From positions 45,195,585-45,259,584 of the forward strand of contig CATQJL010000316.1 in the NCBI GenBank assembly GCA_958299035.1: a stretch of DNA of 64,000 nucleotides. Direction: 5' to 3'. The DNA is from Cylicocyclus nassatus (lineage: Eukaryota; Nematoda; Chromadorea; Rhabditida; Strongylidae). This document shows positions 13,198-24,019 of the stretch, in pieces. The translations under genes were made by a program, and so were the position numbers. The notes under the pieces were generated by a model, which was not told the origin of the DNA, did no database searches, and saw only the letters and a program-made list of their open reading frames with translations. Numbering within the stretch: position 1 is the stretch's first letter; the number at the start of each line of letters is the position of its first letter.

Positions 13198-13412
13198 TAC
13201 AGTCTGCCCCAAACCCAATCAGGCCAAAATTGGCATAGCGGGAGTCCGCGCCGCTAGGGTTTCGCGGTCACGCCCACGGCCTGCTTATCTGCTCCCTCTT
13301 CAATCTTCTCGCTCTCTCCAACAGCGCGCATAGATGTGCGCAAACGCCTAGCGCTGCGAGCGCGCAAATTTACGTCGACGGTTCGGCCTGATCCCGATTG
13401 GAGCAGACTGTA
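13198..13412. mobile_element. Short MITE, about 215 bp
   Basis: TACAGTCTGCCCCAAACCCA followed by ATCAGGCC at the left pairs with GGCCTGATCCCGATTGGAGC followed by AGACTGTA at the right. The interior is GC-rich and non-coding. Confidence 0.75.
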
Positions 13413-14169
13413 TCATGTTACCTCTTTCGAAGTTGTTGGACTTACGATTTCCACTCCTCTTGAACTTCGTATTTTTTTGTACACCCACTAGGGCTTTTCA
13501 TATATTGCTCTTCACACTCACTCAGACTACTCTCACTTATCTTTACAAACCAACCCAGGAGCTCTTTTGGGAATTAGTGATGAAGGGCGCCAAGAAAAGC
13601 TACAATACCAAACTAGTTCTTAGGCTCAAAACCGGCTGTGTTCGACATCTAAATTAGACTTTTGTTTTCCCTTGGTCTTCTTTCATTTTCTAGATACACT
13701 CATTCTAAGTATTTTTGCGAGTTCACATGATTTTTGATACTTTCTCATTCTGCAATCTTTTTGCAACTAATGATCTTCTCAAGTCAATTCATATCTCTTC
13801 TTTCCTTCGCAGTTTGATGGAAATCTGCCCAATACAACAGTAGCGAGGGTTCCGCATCACCACTTGCATTCTTTAAGCTTTTCCCATTTTAAGTCTTTTC
13901 GCTGTTCCATTTCTTCAGTTTGCTACTATCGCAAGTACCCAACATTTCAAATAGCTTCGTTTGATGTTGACTGCTAGTTTCTGAATAAAGAACGAACATT
14001 ATGAATGAGAAGGCAAAATTGGGAGTGAGACTTAAAAGCTTCGCGGAGCTTTCAAAATTCAAAAGAGACTTTGTTGAAAAGGTAAAAAGACGACTTGTGC
14101 TAGGCCGTGCCTCGAGCAGTATTTCTGGTTTTCGTAATTTGTGTACCAGTTGCATCGCTAGCTGAGAGT

Positions 14170-14640
14170 GTTCACAACAAGTGTATTGGGGTGGGGGCAC
14201 GCGGAAGGCGACAATACGCGCAATGCAAGTAGTGTACGCTCTTGCTAATTTTTACAAAATTTTACTTATGGCATCGAGTCGCGTATCTGCCCCCACCTTA
14301 ACACTGCCTTTCGGCAGTGCGCGGACCTCGAATTTTTGGATTGACAATCCGTGCCCCTGGATGTCTTTGCTTGGCAACCCGCAGTTCAATGTTTTCGCGA
14401 GGGAAAGGCCGGACTCTATCTGTTTTGTCGGAACACCCACGGCCGACGAATATCCGGGCGAGCCGCGGTCCTTGCAAGGCGCCTTGCATATTTAGTTTGG
14501 GCAAGCCCGGCCCTCAGGCTACGCGCGACAGAACGACTCGGGCGAGCCTCGGGGTTTGTCGGACGTCGCAATTCTTATACGCTCTATGGAAAAACGTTAC
14601 TTGAGATAGCCGCGATGATAGGGCTACCCTCTCAAGTAGA
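14170..14640. repeat. GC-rich unexplained repeat-like block
   Basis: This block is strongly GC-rich against AT-rich flanks, with internal near-repeats such as GGGCGAGCCGCGG and GGGCGAGCCTCGGG and small hairpins. Several overlapping ORFs on both strands follow from the composition and share no family signal. It abuts the 14930-15537 element and may be part of the same mosaic. Confidence 0.4.
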
Positions 14641-14929
14641 GTAAGGCTCCAGTCATCGATAGTGTATAGGAATGACATTTGATTTTGGAAATATGGGTGG
14701 AGGATGACTGTAGTCCAGAGTGGGTTGCCTTTCCGTATGGATTGCGACCTTTATGCCAGGGTGCAATTAAAATGTTGAAGATTTCTAAATGATTTAGATA
14801 CCGGGTGCGTATCGGGCTACCCGCGTGCGAATCGCGCATTTATCGGGCGCTTGCCGGGTACTCATTGGCGCGCGTTCTCGGGATGGGTGGGTAGTCTGCG
14901 GATGCTCGCTACAATCGTCTTTTCAACGA

Positions 14930-15537
14930 CTCAGACAATTGCATCGGAAAGTTCGCGGCCTCAAAGCGTGTTACGTGGCGCGCCGCGCCCTTGAAATTTC
15001 AGCCGCGCACGCCGCGGCCCATGTAAATTTTACCGGGGACGCCGCGGCCAAAGTTGAAATTGGGAAGAGATTATCAGGAGAGTCGTGGCCCAATCACCTC
15101 ACTCGGCAGGCCGCAGGTTTATCAAAGGCAGCACCTCTTACACGCTGTAGGGTAAGGAGCAACCCGCGTGAGGTACGCCGCAGTGATGGGCTACCCCAAG
15201 TGTTTGTGGGGCTGGGTAATCGCTTCTCGGTTTGATCCTGTCTGACAGTTAAGTTTTTATGCTTATGAAACATCAGCAGTCGGATGAGTGATGATTTCGA
15301 CAGATGAGTAACAATAACAATAAGCTAACAAGTTGCTCAATTTGCACTCAAGTCATTGTCATGAAAGACAGGCCAAAAGATTTTTCACTCTTCCTAGGCC
15401 TCACAAACATACTAGTCGGGTCAACTATCGGGCGCTTACAGGATGCGCCGCGATCACTTATAGGGTCCAATATTCATACCGCGCAGCTCGCGGCATGGAT
15501 GATTGGTGGCTACGCATTCGTAGAGATGGCTCAACTC
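14930..15537. mobile_element. Diverged, opposite-orientation copy of the 5443-6046 element
   Basis: The left end CTCAGACAATTGCATCGGAA and the following 300 bases match the reverse complement of 5765-6046 closely. 15240-15537 matches the reverse complement of 5445-5760. The right terminal repeat is degraded. Confidence 0.8.
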
Positions 15538-15851
15538 AGATTTGCAGTATAACGCGAAACAGCAATCACCCCCGCTAGTGTAGGATTGCGGTAGGAACGC
15601 CAGAATACAGAGACTCTGTTTAATAGGACTGTCAATGGAGAAATATTCAAACAAAAGTTTAAGAATTGTGTGGAATAGTTTTCATGCATTCAAAATTTAC
15701 AAAAACTTTTTGCCTTTTGACTTTTAACGATATGATCATGTAATCACATTTTTGAGCCACACCGCAAAGACAGTACTTACGGTATACCTTGGATAACTTA
15801 TCAAAGAAGCATTAGGGTAAAGTGCAATTTATGCTCAGGACCTGGTTAGTA

Positions 15852-16003
15852 AAGGCTGCACGATGAAGGCGCAGAAGCAGTATTAGTTGAGCGGGCAGCG
15901 AGTGCTGCGCGCGCGTATTTTCAACGATTTAAATCCATGCTCTGCAGCTAATGAGAACGCGTTCGCACCCAAAGATAGTGCGCCTTCATCATGCAGCAGC
16001 CTA
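15852..16003. mobile_element. Short MITE with GATGAAGGCGCA arms
   Basis: AGGCTGCACGATGAAGGCGCA at the left pairs with TGCGCCTTCATCATGCAGCAGCCT at the right, with a GC-rich centre. Confidence 0.65.
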
Positions 16004-16079
16004 TATAAGTTTTTAGGCTGGTTTTATTTTTTTTTCTGAGACCAACTATGACCCCTAAATACTTGAATCCTCTTTAAAA

Positions 16080-16203
16080 TTCATACCGTAATGTTGCAGT
16101 AAGTGGGAAGCTCTCGGTGAATCGCTCCACATTGTAAATTTCAGTTGGAGGAGGAGGAGTATCAGCGATCAAACAGTGTGCACATTTTCTGAGACACTCT
16201 GGA
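16080..16203. repeat. Truncated end of the GGGTGTCCC inverted-repeat family
   Basis: GTTCATACCG, then CGGTGAATCGCTCCACATTGTA, then GATCAAACAGTGTGCACATTTT match the right halves of the elements at 39514-40191 and 47772-48425. Only one end is present, just 3' of the Ly6/ET-like gene. Confidence 0.65.
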
Positions 16204-16338
16204 TTTGAAAGAGTTAATTGGATTTTTTCTTCCCAGAACCTTCGAATACAGCTCTCTTTTCATAAACAGACATGCTTACAGAAAGGTGTGAATAAAATTG
16301 CCTCAGCACATAAAATGAACAGATGCTCTGTACTATCT

Positions 16339-19300
16339 TTACTGAACTAATAAGCTCATAAGAATTGTAAGTGTAGACATCAAATAGGATGCATAGTACG
16401 CTGAGGAAGATGGTGCAAATGTCGTAGTCACAAACGGTCCGGCTGGGCATGGGGTATTGCAGAACGACGAACTATTGCACAGCTTGTAATCGTAGTTAAC
16501 CGAGTTAATTTGTCTGAAATGTTTACGTAGGTCCAAGCATGAAGATAGTAATTTATTCGGTTACTTACCTATATTCGCAAATGCCAAAAGAGGCGTATCG
16601 TCCTCCGTCTGGGTATAACAGTTCATTTGTATTTGAACAAGATTTCTTTATTGTCACGCCAAGTGACGTTTGCGTTCTTACTAAAACAACCTTTGAGTCT
16701 TGTTAGAAGAAAATTCGAAGTAGGAACTTGATATGAAGTAATTATATAAGTCCTTTGAAGTACGTTGATAACGAAAATATACGCGAAAATTTTTGTACAG
16801 GGCTAAAGGTTTCACATAAAATATTAGGTTGATTCAAAAATTCCGCTTTGATTTCAAAAAATTGACTGTTCCCTGAGTGAACGTTTTGATTTACTATACT
16901 ACCAGAAAGAAAAATTTATCTAGTTTCTGATAATGTTCTTGTAAAACAGCAAAAGGCTTCAGGCATAAAAGTTCGAATAGAGCTACTCAAACTCGTCACT
17001 TTCGAAAATGATTCGTCAAAAATCTGAAGCGCTGCAGAAAAACCTGAGAGTATATTTTTAAAGGTTTTGTGAGCTGCTCTTTCCAATAGTTCAAGTTTGT
17101 ATTAATCGAGCTTTTCTGTGAAAAGTTGTGACTTTCGTGAAAAATGCAATGCCAAAAACGTGATTTTTGCCTTTTTTGCATTTTCCATGCAAATCATAAC
17201 TTTTTGTAAAAAGATTCTTTTAGTACAATCTCAATACCATTGAGGAGGGCATCTTACCAAAATTCTGAAAAGCATGCTTCCAATGTATTCTGCAGCGTTT
17301 CAAATTTTCGAAGATTTTTTGAAAATCACGAGTTTGAGTGGTTCTCCCATTCTTTTATTTCTGAAGTCCTTTTTCGTCAAAGAGCAGCGACATACGATTG
17401 AAAAGTGGATGAATTTTTCTATCAAAGGTGTTTTTAAAGTAAATACGTTCACACAGAGAGCAGCCACGAAATCAAACTAAAATTTTCAAAATTAAAGCGA
17501 CAGAACTTTTGAATCAACTTATATACAAGAACTACAACAAATCACATAAAAAAATATAATGCAAGTACTGCGTTATGCTTTTCTTATTTTTTGCTTTTCT
17601 GTGAGTGAGAGAAGCAAAACGTTAAGAATGACACTTACGGAACAAGCAATATCGTCCCTGGCAAGATCCAGAAGTGCAGTCAGCTTGATTTGTTGCTTCG
17701 CACTGGTAGCAGCTGATCACTTGCTCTGCTTGAATAATATTACATAGGAATTACAAACTTTTCTTATATCACTTTCATTTTTGGGCGTTGACAAAACAAA
17801 ACATTCGTCACAGCCTGTTATTTTTGGAGGAAGAAAATTTAAGCTTTTCGCAACGAACTGTGATAGAAGCGGGGTAGGAAGAGAAAGAGATTAGAAGTTT
17901 TCTTGCTATAGCTGTTGTACTTATTTTGGCTGAGTCTCTGACTTTGTGACTCTTCCCTGCACAACTTTTTACAAAATTTTCTGCATCTCTTCCTTCTCTC
18001 TTGATACAAGATCTTTTCTCTGCGTTAATTTTTCGACATCCACTTACCATCTTGAGCGGGACAGCCAATGTTGCAGTTGTTACCAGTATTACACACCTTT
18101 ACTTCATACTGTATATCGTCGATTGTTCTATGAAATAAATAAACTGTGTGACCATCACCACTGATATCTGTCATGTTTCTTACCGATACTCGCATGTATT
18201 CAGGGCACTGGAAGGTCTGTTATCAGGGTACTCTACGAAGGGGACGTTGGTGCAGGACTTTTTGACGTAAGTGGTGCCAGTTGAACGACGTCGCTGACGT
18301 TCTAGAACATTTCAGTACCATTTTTCAAAAGGAGACAGTTGTTTACTTACGATAGAGACAGTACAGAGCAGTACATTGTCCTGTGAAGCAGTCTGCTCCA
18401 AACGATTCGCATTCGTAGCACGTGACCATCGGTTCTGCAATGATTTTCTTTTTTGTAGGTTTCCGTTTGTGAAAACGGAAGCAAAAAGCTAATCATTACG
18501 TTTTTGCGGTGGTTCAACTGTAGGTTGCAGCGGTTCGATTGTGACATCCGTATTGCAATAATTATTGCAGAAATTTGCATCGTTGCACAGTTTTACGTAA
18601 TTGCTGCTCGTTACAGTGTTCCTGAAAAATTTGGGTTCAAACACTGTTCGTGCATATCATGCTGCTGTTCTCAGTTTGGCTTCGCTCTTAGCAGTGGTCA
18701 AAAAGATGTACCGTTAGGCTCCGGCCAGAGTTCAAAAGCGCCCGAAAGCGCCCAAATTTCCCTAAGCTTCTCATCTCTCCTCACCCAAAAAAATGAAGGG
18801 TCATTAGAGAAGTTTGGGCGCTTTTGGGCGTTTGGAACGCTTTTGAGCGAAGTCTGACCAGGGTTTTATAATGACACTAGCTGGCTTACCCGGCTCCGCC
18901 GTATGTTCCAAATAGAAAATTCCATTTCTCAACCGATGCGGACCAAACTTGGCACACATACACTTCGGGCCACGGCGGGTGTCACAGTCCACTTTTCGTT
19001 ATCGATCGATGTCGATTTTATCGATTTTTTGCAAAATTTGAGCTAGGGGGCTGGAATTTGGCAGAGGGGTGTAATCAAGGGGGTGATCAGCATGCTCGAT
19101 TACCCCCTGTGCCAACTCTCAGCCCTGTAGCTCAAATTTTGCAAAAAATCGATAAAATCGATATCGATCGATGACGAAAAGTAGCCTATGACACCCGCCC
19201 GTCCCCGAAGTGTATGTGTGCCAAGTATGGTCCCGATCGGTTCAGAAATGGAATTTTCTATTCGGAACATACGTACACACAGACATACAGACATACAGAC

Positions 19301-22300
19301 ATACAGACAAACAGACATTCGGCTTTATATTAGGTCATTCCGAAAGTAATTTCGCTTTTTTCAAACGGGCGCCACATTTGATGGAAGAAAGGTTTCTAAG
19401 AGATCTTGAAAGCATTCGATGCAAAATTTCATTCACTTTCTAACGGTTATGAAAATGTTGCAAAAGAGTCAACGAGCTTTCAGAAAATAACCAAAATCTG
19501 CGACCCATGCTTTTTGAGATGGTCAAGTTTCGCGATTTTTTGAAACTTTCATATCAGTCCTCAGAAGGAGTTCAAGTAACGGTTCGATAGAGTAAACCTT
19601 ACAGAATTCAGTACTGCTTTTTTCTTCTTTCCATAGCTTGTCATACATTTTCAACAGAATTTTAACTGATGCTACCGATTTTCATACTTAGGCAGCTAAA
19701 TCCTCGTAGAACATCAAAAGAAGAGCAGCTCGCGCACTATTCAATTCAGTATTTACTCCTCTTTCTAACAGGTGTTTTTTGTTTCCGATTGGTTTAGTTT
19801 CCGGGGAGAAATCATCATAACTCATGTTTTTAGCGAGCCCCAGGCTGCATCCGAAAAACTCGAAATTTGATATTTCGAACCCGTAACCCCTCACCTGCTT
19901 TGTAAAATTAATGCTAGCTCATAATACCATCTTGGTATTATCAAATTCCGAAAAATTATGATGTTTGATGCGATTGTGGCTGAGGAGGACCTGCCAAAAT
20001 CCGATGGTTCTGTTAAAAAATCATTTAAAAAATTACGGCGAGCTGAGAGAAAGAGAAAAAGTAGCACTGTATTCTGTAAGGTTTACGCTATCGAACCGTT
20101 ACTTGAACTCCTTCTGAGGACTGATATGAAGGTTTCAAAAAATCGCGAAACTTGACCATCTCAAAAAGCATTGGTCGCAGATTTTGGTTATTTTCTGAAA
20201 GCTAATTGAATGTTTTGCAACATTTCCATAACCTTTAGGAAGAGAATGAAATTCTGCATCGAATGCTTTTAAGATCTCTTAGAAACCTTTCTTCCATCAA
20301 ATGTGGCGCCCGTTTGAAAAAAGCGAAATTACTTTCGGAATGACCTAATATATAAGATGGACCAGGGTCTTATAATGACATGAATGGTTTAGTTATGATC
20401 TCCATAACTACATCATCGTTTGGAGACTACAAATCTTAGCATCAATCTATTGGTTGATGGGAAGCTGGCTTTTTGCGGACAACTTGCGCTACTTTGCAAG
20501 TGAGGTGATCTCTCAGATTACTTTGAGATTTTCTTCGTTTTTTTTCACTGACTTTGAACGGATACGAAACCGGGGAAGGTACTGAAAATGTCGTATGCAT
20601 CTGCGCATTGTTTCTCTTTTTTTGTGACGAATTTGAGAAATTATTATCCAGATATCAAACAATTGCAGGAATGCTAGTTATTTTTAGCCAGTTCAAGTAT
20701 CAACTTTTTATTTCAAAATCGAAATAATAATAGCTATCTTTAAATAACATAAAGCCTGCAGGATAAGATTTAAGAAATGAGAATCGTTGGAATATGTACT
20801 ATCTCGTTTCGAAATATAAAATTGATTTGCCGAGTATCCCGATTTTCAATGATGTTTGCTTCCAAATCGAGGAACCTGCAAACTTTGGTTTCCTTGTAGT
20901 GAAACTTGAGAACTTTGAAAGTTGTCGGAACACGTCACAAAACGCACAAGTTTTTTCTCCAGAGACAATCGTTTGACTTACTCGTTCTGGGGATGCTATG
21001 AAGCCAAGAAGCTTTATAGCAAGCTTCTTCGCCTTAGCCTCCTCGCTTTGCTTTTCCAAATAGGCCAAATATCTCAATTTTAGTACCAAACAATTCAACA
21101 AAATTTTTCTTTTAACCCTTGAGCAACAAATCAACAATCGACATGTCAAAATTAAGTTGCTGTGCGCGGCAACCTATCTGAGCAGTCTATGCTAAAGTAC
21201 CGGGGAGGTTTTTTAGACATGATAGACTGATCGAAGAATCTGATAATCGCTACTCGAATGAGAAAATCGCACCTGATTTCACAGACGCCAACTACGTCAA
21301 CGGCAGTTCCGTCGTCAAGAAATAGTAAAGGAACATCTGTGCAACCTTTCTTCAATATCATTTGATTACCCATAATCTTTCTTTCTAAAAAGTAATGTAG
21401 ATGTCATCCAGACTGATGAGTGTCGCCACTCTTGAAAAAATCATAAGCTCAATACAAACTGCAATCTAGACGATGAAAACGTACCATACGTGCAATACCG
21501 TGCGTTGCACATATTTGTTTGACAATCTGTCCCGTCGTAAGTGGTGCAGTCGTAGCAAGAAACTAAAATCACTTGCTAGCAATAAAACAGATCCTTAAGG
21601 TCTAGGTCAAATGGGGTGTATCAGGATATTGACGCAATGTGACAGAACTGCCCTGACCAACGCAACTTCCAGTCCGATCGAAAAAAGTCGATTTTGAAGC
21701 GAGAAATTCGCTTCGAAAAAAAGGGGCGGTACTCCAACCCGCCTCCTTGACAAGTTTTGACGAGCCAAATCAAATTAGTACATCTAGCGCATTTAGCATG
21801 TAAAAACTTGTCAAGGAGGCGGGATTGAAGTACGGCCCTTTTCCGAAGCGAATTTTTTCGCTTTAAAATCCATCTTTTTCCATCGGACTGGAACTACTTC
21901 GTTAGTCATAAGGCTTGCTTTCCCACAGCGTTAAGACCCAGCACCCCCATTGATCTGGACAATGCCTTTGAAGTGAATTCTTCTACCTGTTCCGTGCGGA
22001 GGCTGTGAAGTCGCTGTCGCCGTAGTGATGCAGTTCCGATTGCAGTTGTCCTCCGAGGCACAAAGGAGCACATAGATTAGTCCAGTATTCAAACGTCTAT
22101 ACAAAATCTACGTATATGAGTAAGAATGGATCTGATAGTTCTTACCGAGCGACGCACTGATTGAGATTTGTTATCACCATCCCATCGTCAAATTGAAATT
22201 CTCCATAATTTAAACACGACTTCCGCACAGAAACCACTCCATTTGGACGCTGAATTTGCTCTAAAATTGCAAATTCAGGAATATGGTTCAGGTAATGCTG

Positions 22301-24013
22301 CCGAATAGATGTCAATTCAAAATTACTATTATTATACTCCTAGTTACGAAGAGTAACAAAGCTTCTTGACATTTCAACCAGGCAAGCTTGGCTCCATTTT
22401 CATCTCAAAGGAAAAGCTATGCGCCACGTAACGTGCTTGAGCAGCTTTCTTTTCGAAACAGATGTCACAGATATAGCAAGAAATTTTGATTTCGAGATTT
22501 TTGAAGCGTGTCGCCAAAGACTAGAATGTTGTAAAAAATTCCAGGCCCTTTGCTGACGTATACTCCATAAATTCTTTTTGAATGAACGGTATCTGCTGCA
22601 ACCGAATATGCCTATAGGGTTGTAAGTTTCAAAAAAAACCCAAATGTTAGAAAAAGAAAGAAGAATATAGCAAAATCTGACATAGCAAGTAGAATGTGAT
22701 AATTGCTTTTGATAGTTCCCAAATTTAATTGATAAATAAGATTACTGTCGAAAATTCTGTACACTTCGCGGATGGATAAGCAACATTTTGGATTTACAAA
22801 TGTTTTCAGGCCGAAACGAAGTTTGTATGCTGAAGCATGTGTTTAAACATTGTGCATGTATGAACACACATTTTCACCTATTTTCAGTTCTCAGTTTCTC
22901 CATCAACTCAAAGAATCTCAGGCAGATCACATGCCTGTTTTGTAGGTAATTGTAAGAAGAGATTGTCCCAAAAAAATGAGCAAATGTTTAATTGCTGGTA
23001 ACAAATCTCTCGCTTCAATTTTGAAAAGGGTTCTAAGCCATTGAGGTCGCTTTTAGATTAGGAAGGAAGCTGAATAAACCAAAATTCTTTTGCTGTGCTA
23101 ATAAAAATCTCTGAGTTCGAATATGGTATTTTTATATCACAACACTCCATAAGTTATTTATTTCAGGTAAACCGGTAACAAGTGCTCTTCCAGTGTTCTT
23201 CAGCAATGTGATCACTTATCACATTAGAATAAAAGCTAAAAAAATTGATAGAATTCGTCTAGGGAAATTAGCATGCGTGACCTCCCAGAAATATTTGCAG
23301 ATTTTTTTTGAAATTTCATCAAAGGCCTAGTTAACTTACAATGGCACTGCATGCTGTAAGTTCCTAACGAAGAGTGATAGGTAAATCGCTTCGATTTGTA
23401 AATGCAAGTCAAAGCAAGCATTCAAAATAGCACTTAAAATTGGCGAAATACATTGAAGCAAGTTATTAATGAACGAAAAGGCATATTTTTGGAACTGTTT
23501 ACTGCGTTATGGCCATTGAAATTTGTGCCAGGTCCTGAGAATGAAATCTGAATTTGTGTAAGTCAAATGTACTTGCAAAAAATAAGTGTGTCATTGCAAG
23601 GAAATTGAAATGTCCTGTCTCTTACTTTATCGAGATGAAGAGGCTATTACATAACGAGATTAGAAAGTGAAAAAAAATGTGGAATATTTATACGGCATGT
23701 TCACGCTCTGCCAACGATGAGGTTCTGAGAAAGCTACGACTATGTATTTACATAGATAGAGCTTTGCCTAGCAGACTGGCTTTGGTGGAGAGATTGCAAA
23801 CAGTAAGTATACTCACCGAAAAGGCAAAAATTCCCATAGCAATCTCCATTCGAAATACACGCTTGTCCATTATAGTTGTAGCAGCTCTCACATCTTACAG
23901 CTTCTAAAGTTAAAGAAAGCTTCCATTTTTCGATGATCAAAACCACAAAAAAATCACTTGCCTGCTATTTTATTTAAAAACATCATGAGACAGACTGCCT
24001 TGACATCAAGCAT
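16339..24013 (-). CDS. Four-module Ly6/ET-like cysteine-rich, GPI-anchor-type surface protein (13 exons, 444 aa)
   Basis: Exons in coding order: 23962-24013, 23817-23903, 22146-22260, 21987-22096, 21485-21562, 21273-21384, 18500-18621, 18351-18434, 18184-18301, 18048-18127, 17639-17728, 16569-16680, 16339-16513. Every junction keeps frame, and the sum is 1335 bases. The predicted protein has a short hydrophobic leader (1-19), four modules (about 20-108, 122-207, 228-315, 322-410), a Thr/Ser/Pro stretch, and a hydrophobic tail ending MSTLTILMSLLVQ, as expected of a GPI signal. Each module has ten cysteines: exon a carries C-x2-C-x6-7-C-x4-5-C-x4-C, exon b two, exon c the pattern C-x(5-6)-CN-x(1-2)-C. 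This fits the Ly6/uPAR three-finger fold or the nematode ET module; I cannot decide which. Pro/Thr linkers separate modules 1-2 and 2-3. The function is unknown, presumably extracellular. The first exon is the least certain part: it needs a GC-AG intron (AG|GCAAGT). Introns hold several MITEs. Confidence 0.85.
16825..17521. mobile_element. Mariner-type MITE inside an intron of the Ly6/ET-like gene
   Basis: TAGGTTGATTCAAAAATTCC at the left matches inverted ACAGAACTTTTGAATCAACTTA at the right. It fills most of the intron between exons 17639-17728 and 16569-16680. Confidence 0.75.
18716..18860. mobile_element. Short foldback element with GCGCCC arms
   Basis: CAAAAGCGCCCGAAAGCGCC followed by CAAA at the left is mirrored by TTTGGGCGCTTTTGGGCGTT at the right, with matching outer bases around CCAGAG/CAGACT. 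It is intronic. Confidence 0.55.
18901..19317. mobile_element. Large palindromic element ending in a CAGACATA microsatellite
   Basis: Arms of about 170-180 bases (18901-19080 and 19100-19271) are inverted copies, including GTTCCAAATAGAAAATTCCA and TATCGATCGATGTCGATTTT. The right end runs into several CAGACATA units (19277-19317). It is intronic. Confidence 0.75.
19331..20347. mobile_element. Foldback mariner MITE with about 300-bp near-identical inverted arms
   Basis: It starts TAGGTCATTCCGAAAGTAAT and ends with the inverse. The match extends through roughly 300 bases on each side with few differences. It lies next to the preceding palindrome within the largest intron of the Ly6/ET-like gene, at a TA-rich junction. 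Confidence 0.85.
21653..21919. mobile_element. MITE in an intron of the Ly6/ET-like gene
   Basis: ACTTCCAGTCCGATCGAAAA through CTTGACAAGTTTT is mirrored by AACTTGTCAAGGAGGCGGGA through ATCGGACTGGAACT. The GAAGCGAGAAA motif next to the arms recurs in the 38183-38591 element. Confidence 0.75.
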
Positions 24014-24019
24014 GTTGAA

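Noticed and set aside
14165..14645. Several overlapping ORFs of about 60-104 codons in the GC-rich block
   Set aside because: They occur on both strands in multiple frames, as expected of GC-rich repetitive DNA lacking stops, and share no family motifs.
17808..17868. Alternative terminal exon for module 3 of the Ly6/ET-like gene (acceptor TATCACAG)
   Set aside because: It would end the protein with a short non-hydrophobic tail. Splicing to the module 4 exon at 17728 keeps phase and reaches a GPI-type tail, so it is preferred; it might still be a minor isoform.
16825..20347. Direct or inverted repeats considered as a CRISPR array
   Set aside because: Repeats are paired inverted arms of transposon type, not short evenly spaced direct repeats, and the genome is eukaryotic.
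20799..21149. Lysine-rich minus-strand ORF (EKQSEEAKAKKLAIKLLG) as an extra exon of the Ly6/ET-like gene
   Set aside because: It does not fit the module pattern or the reading phase between exons 21273-21384 and 18500-18621, which join perfectly without it; it could be chance.
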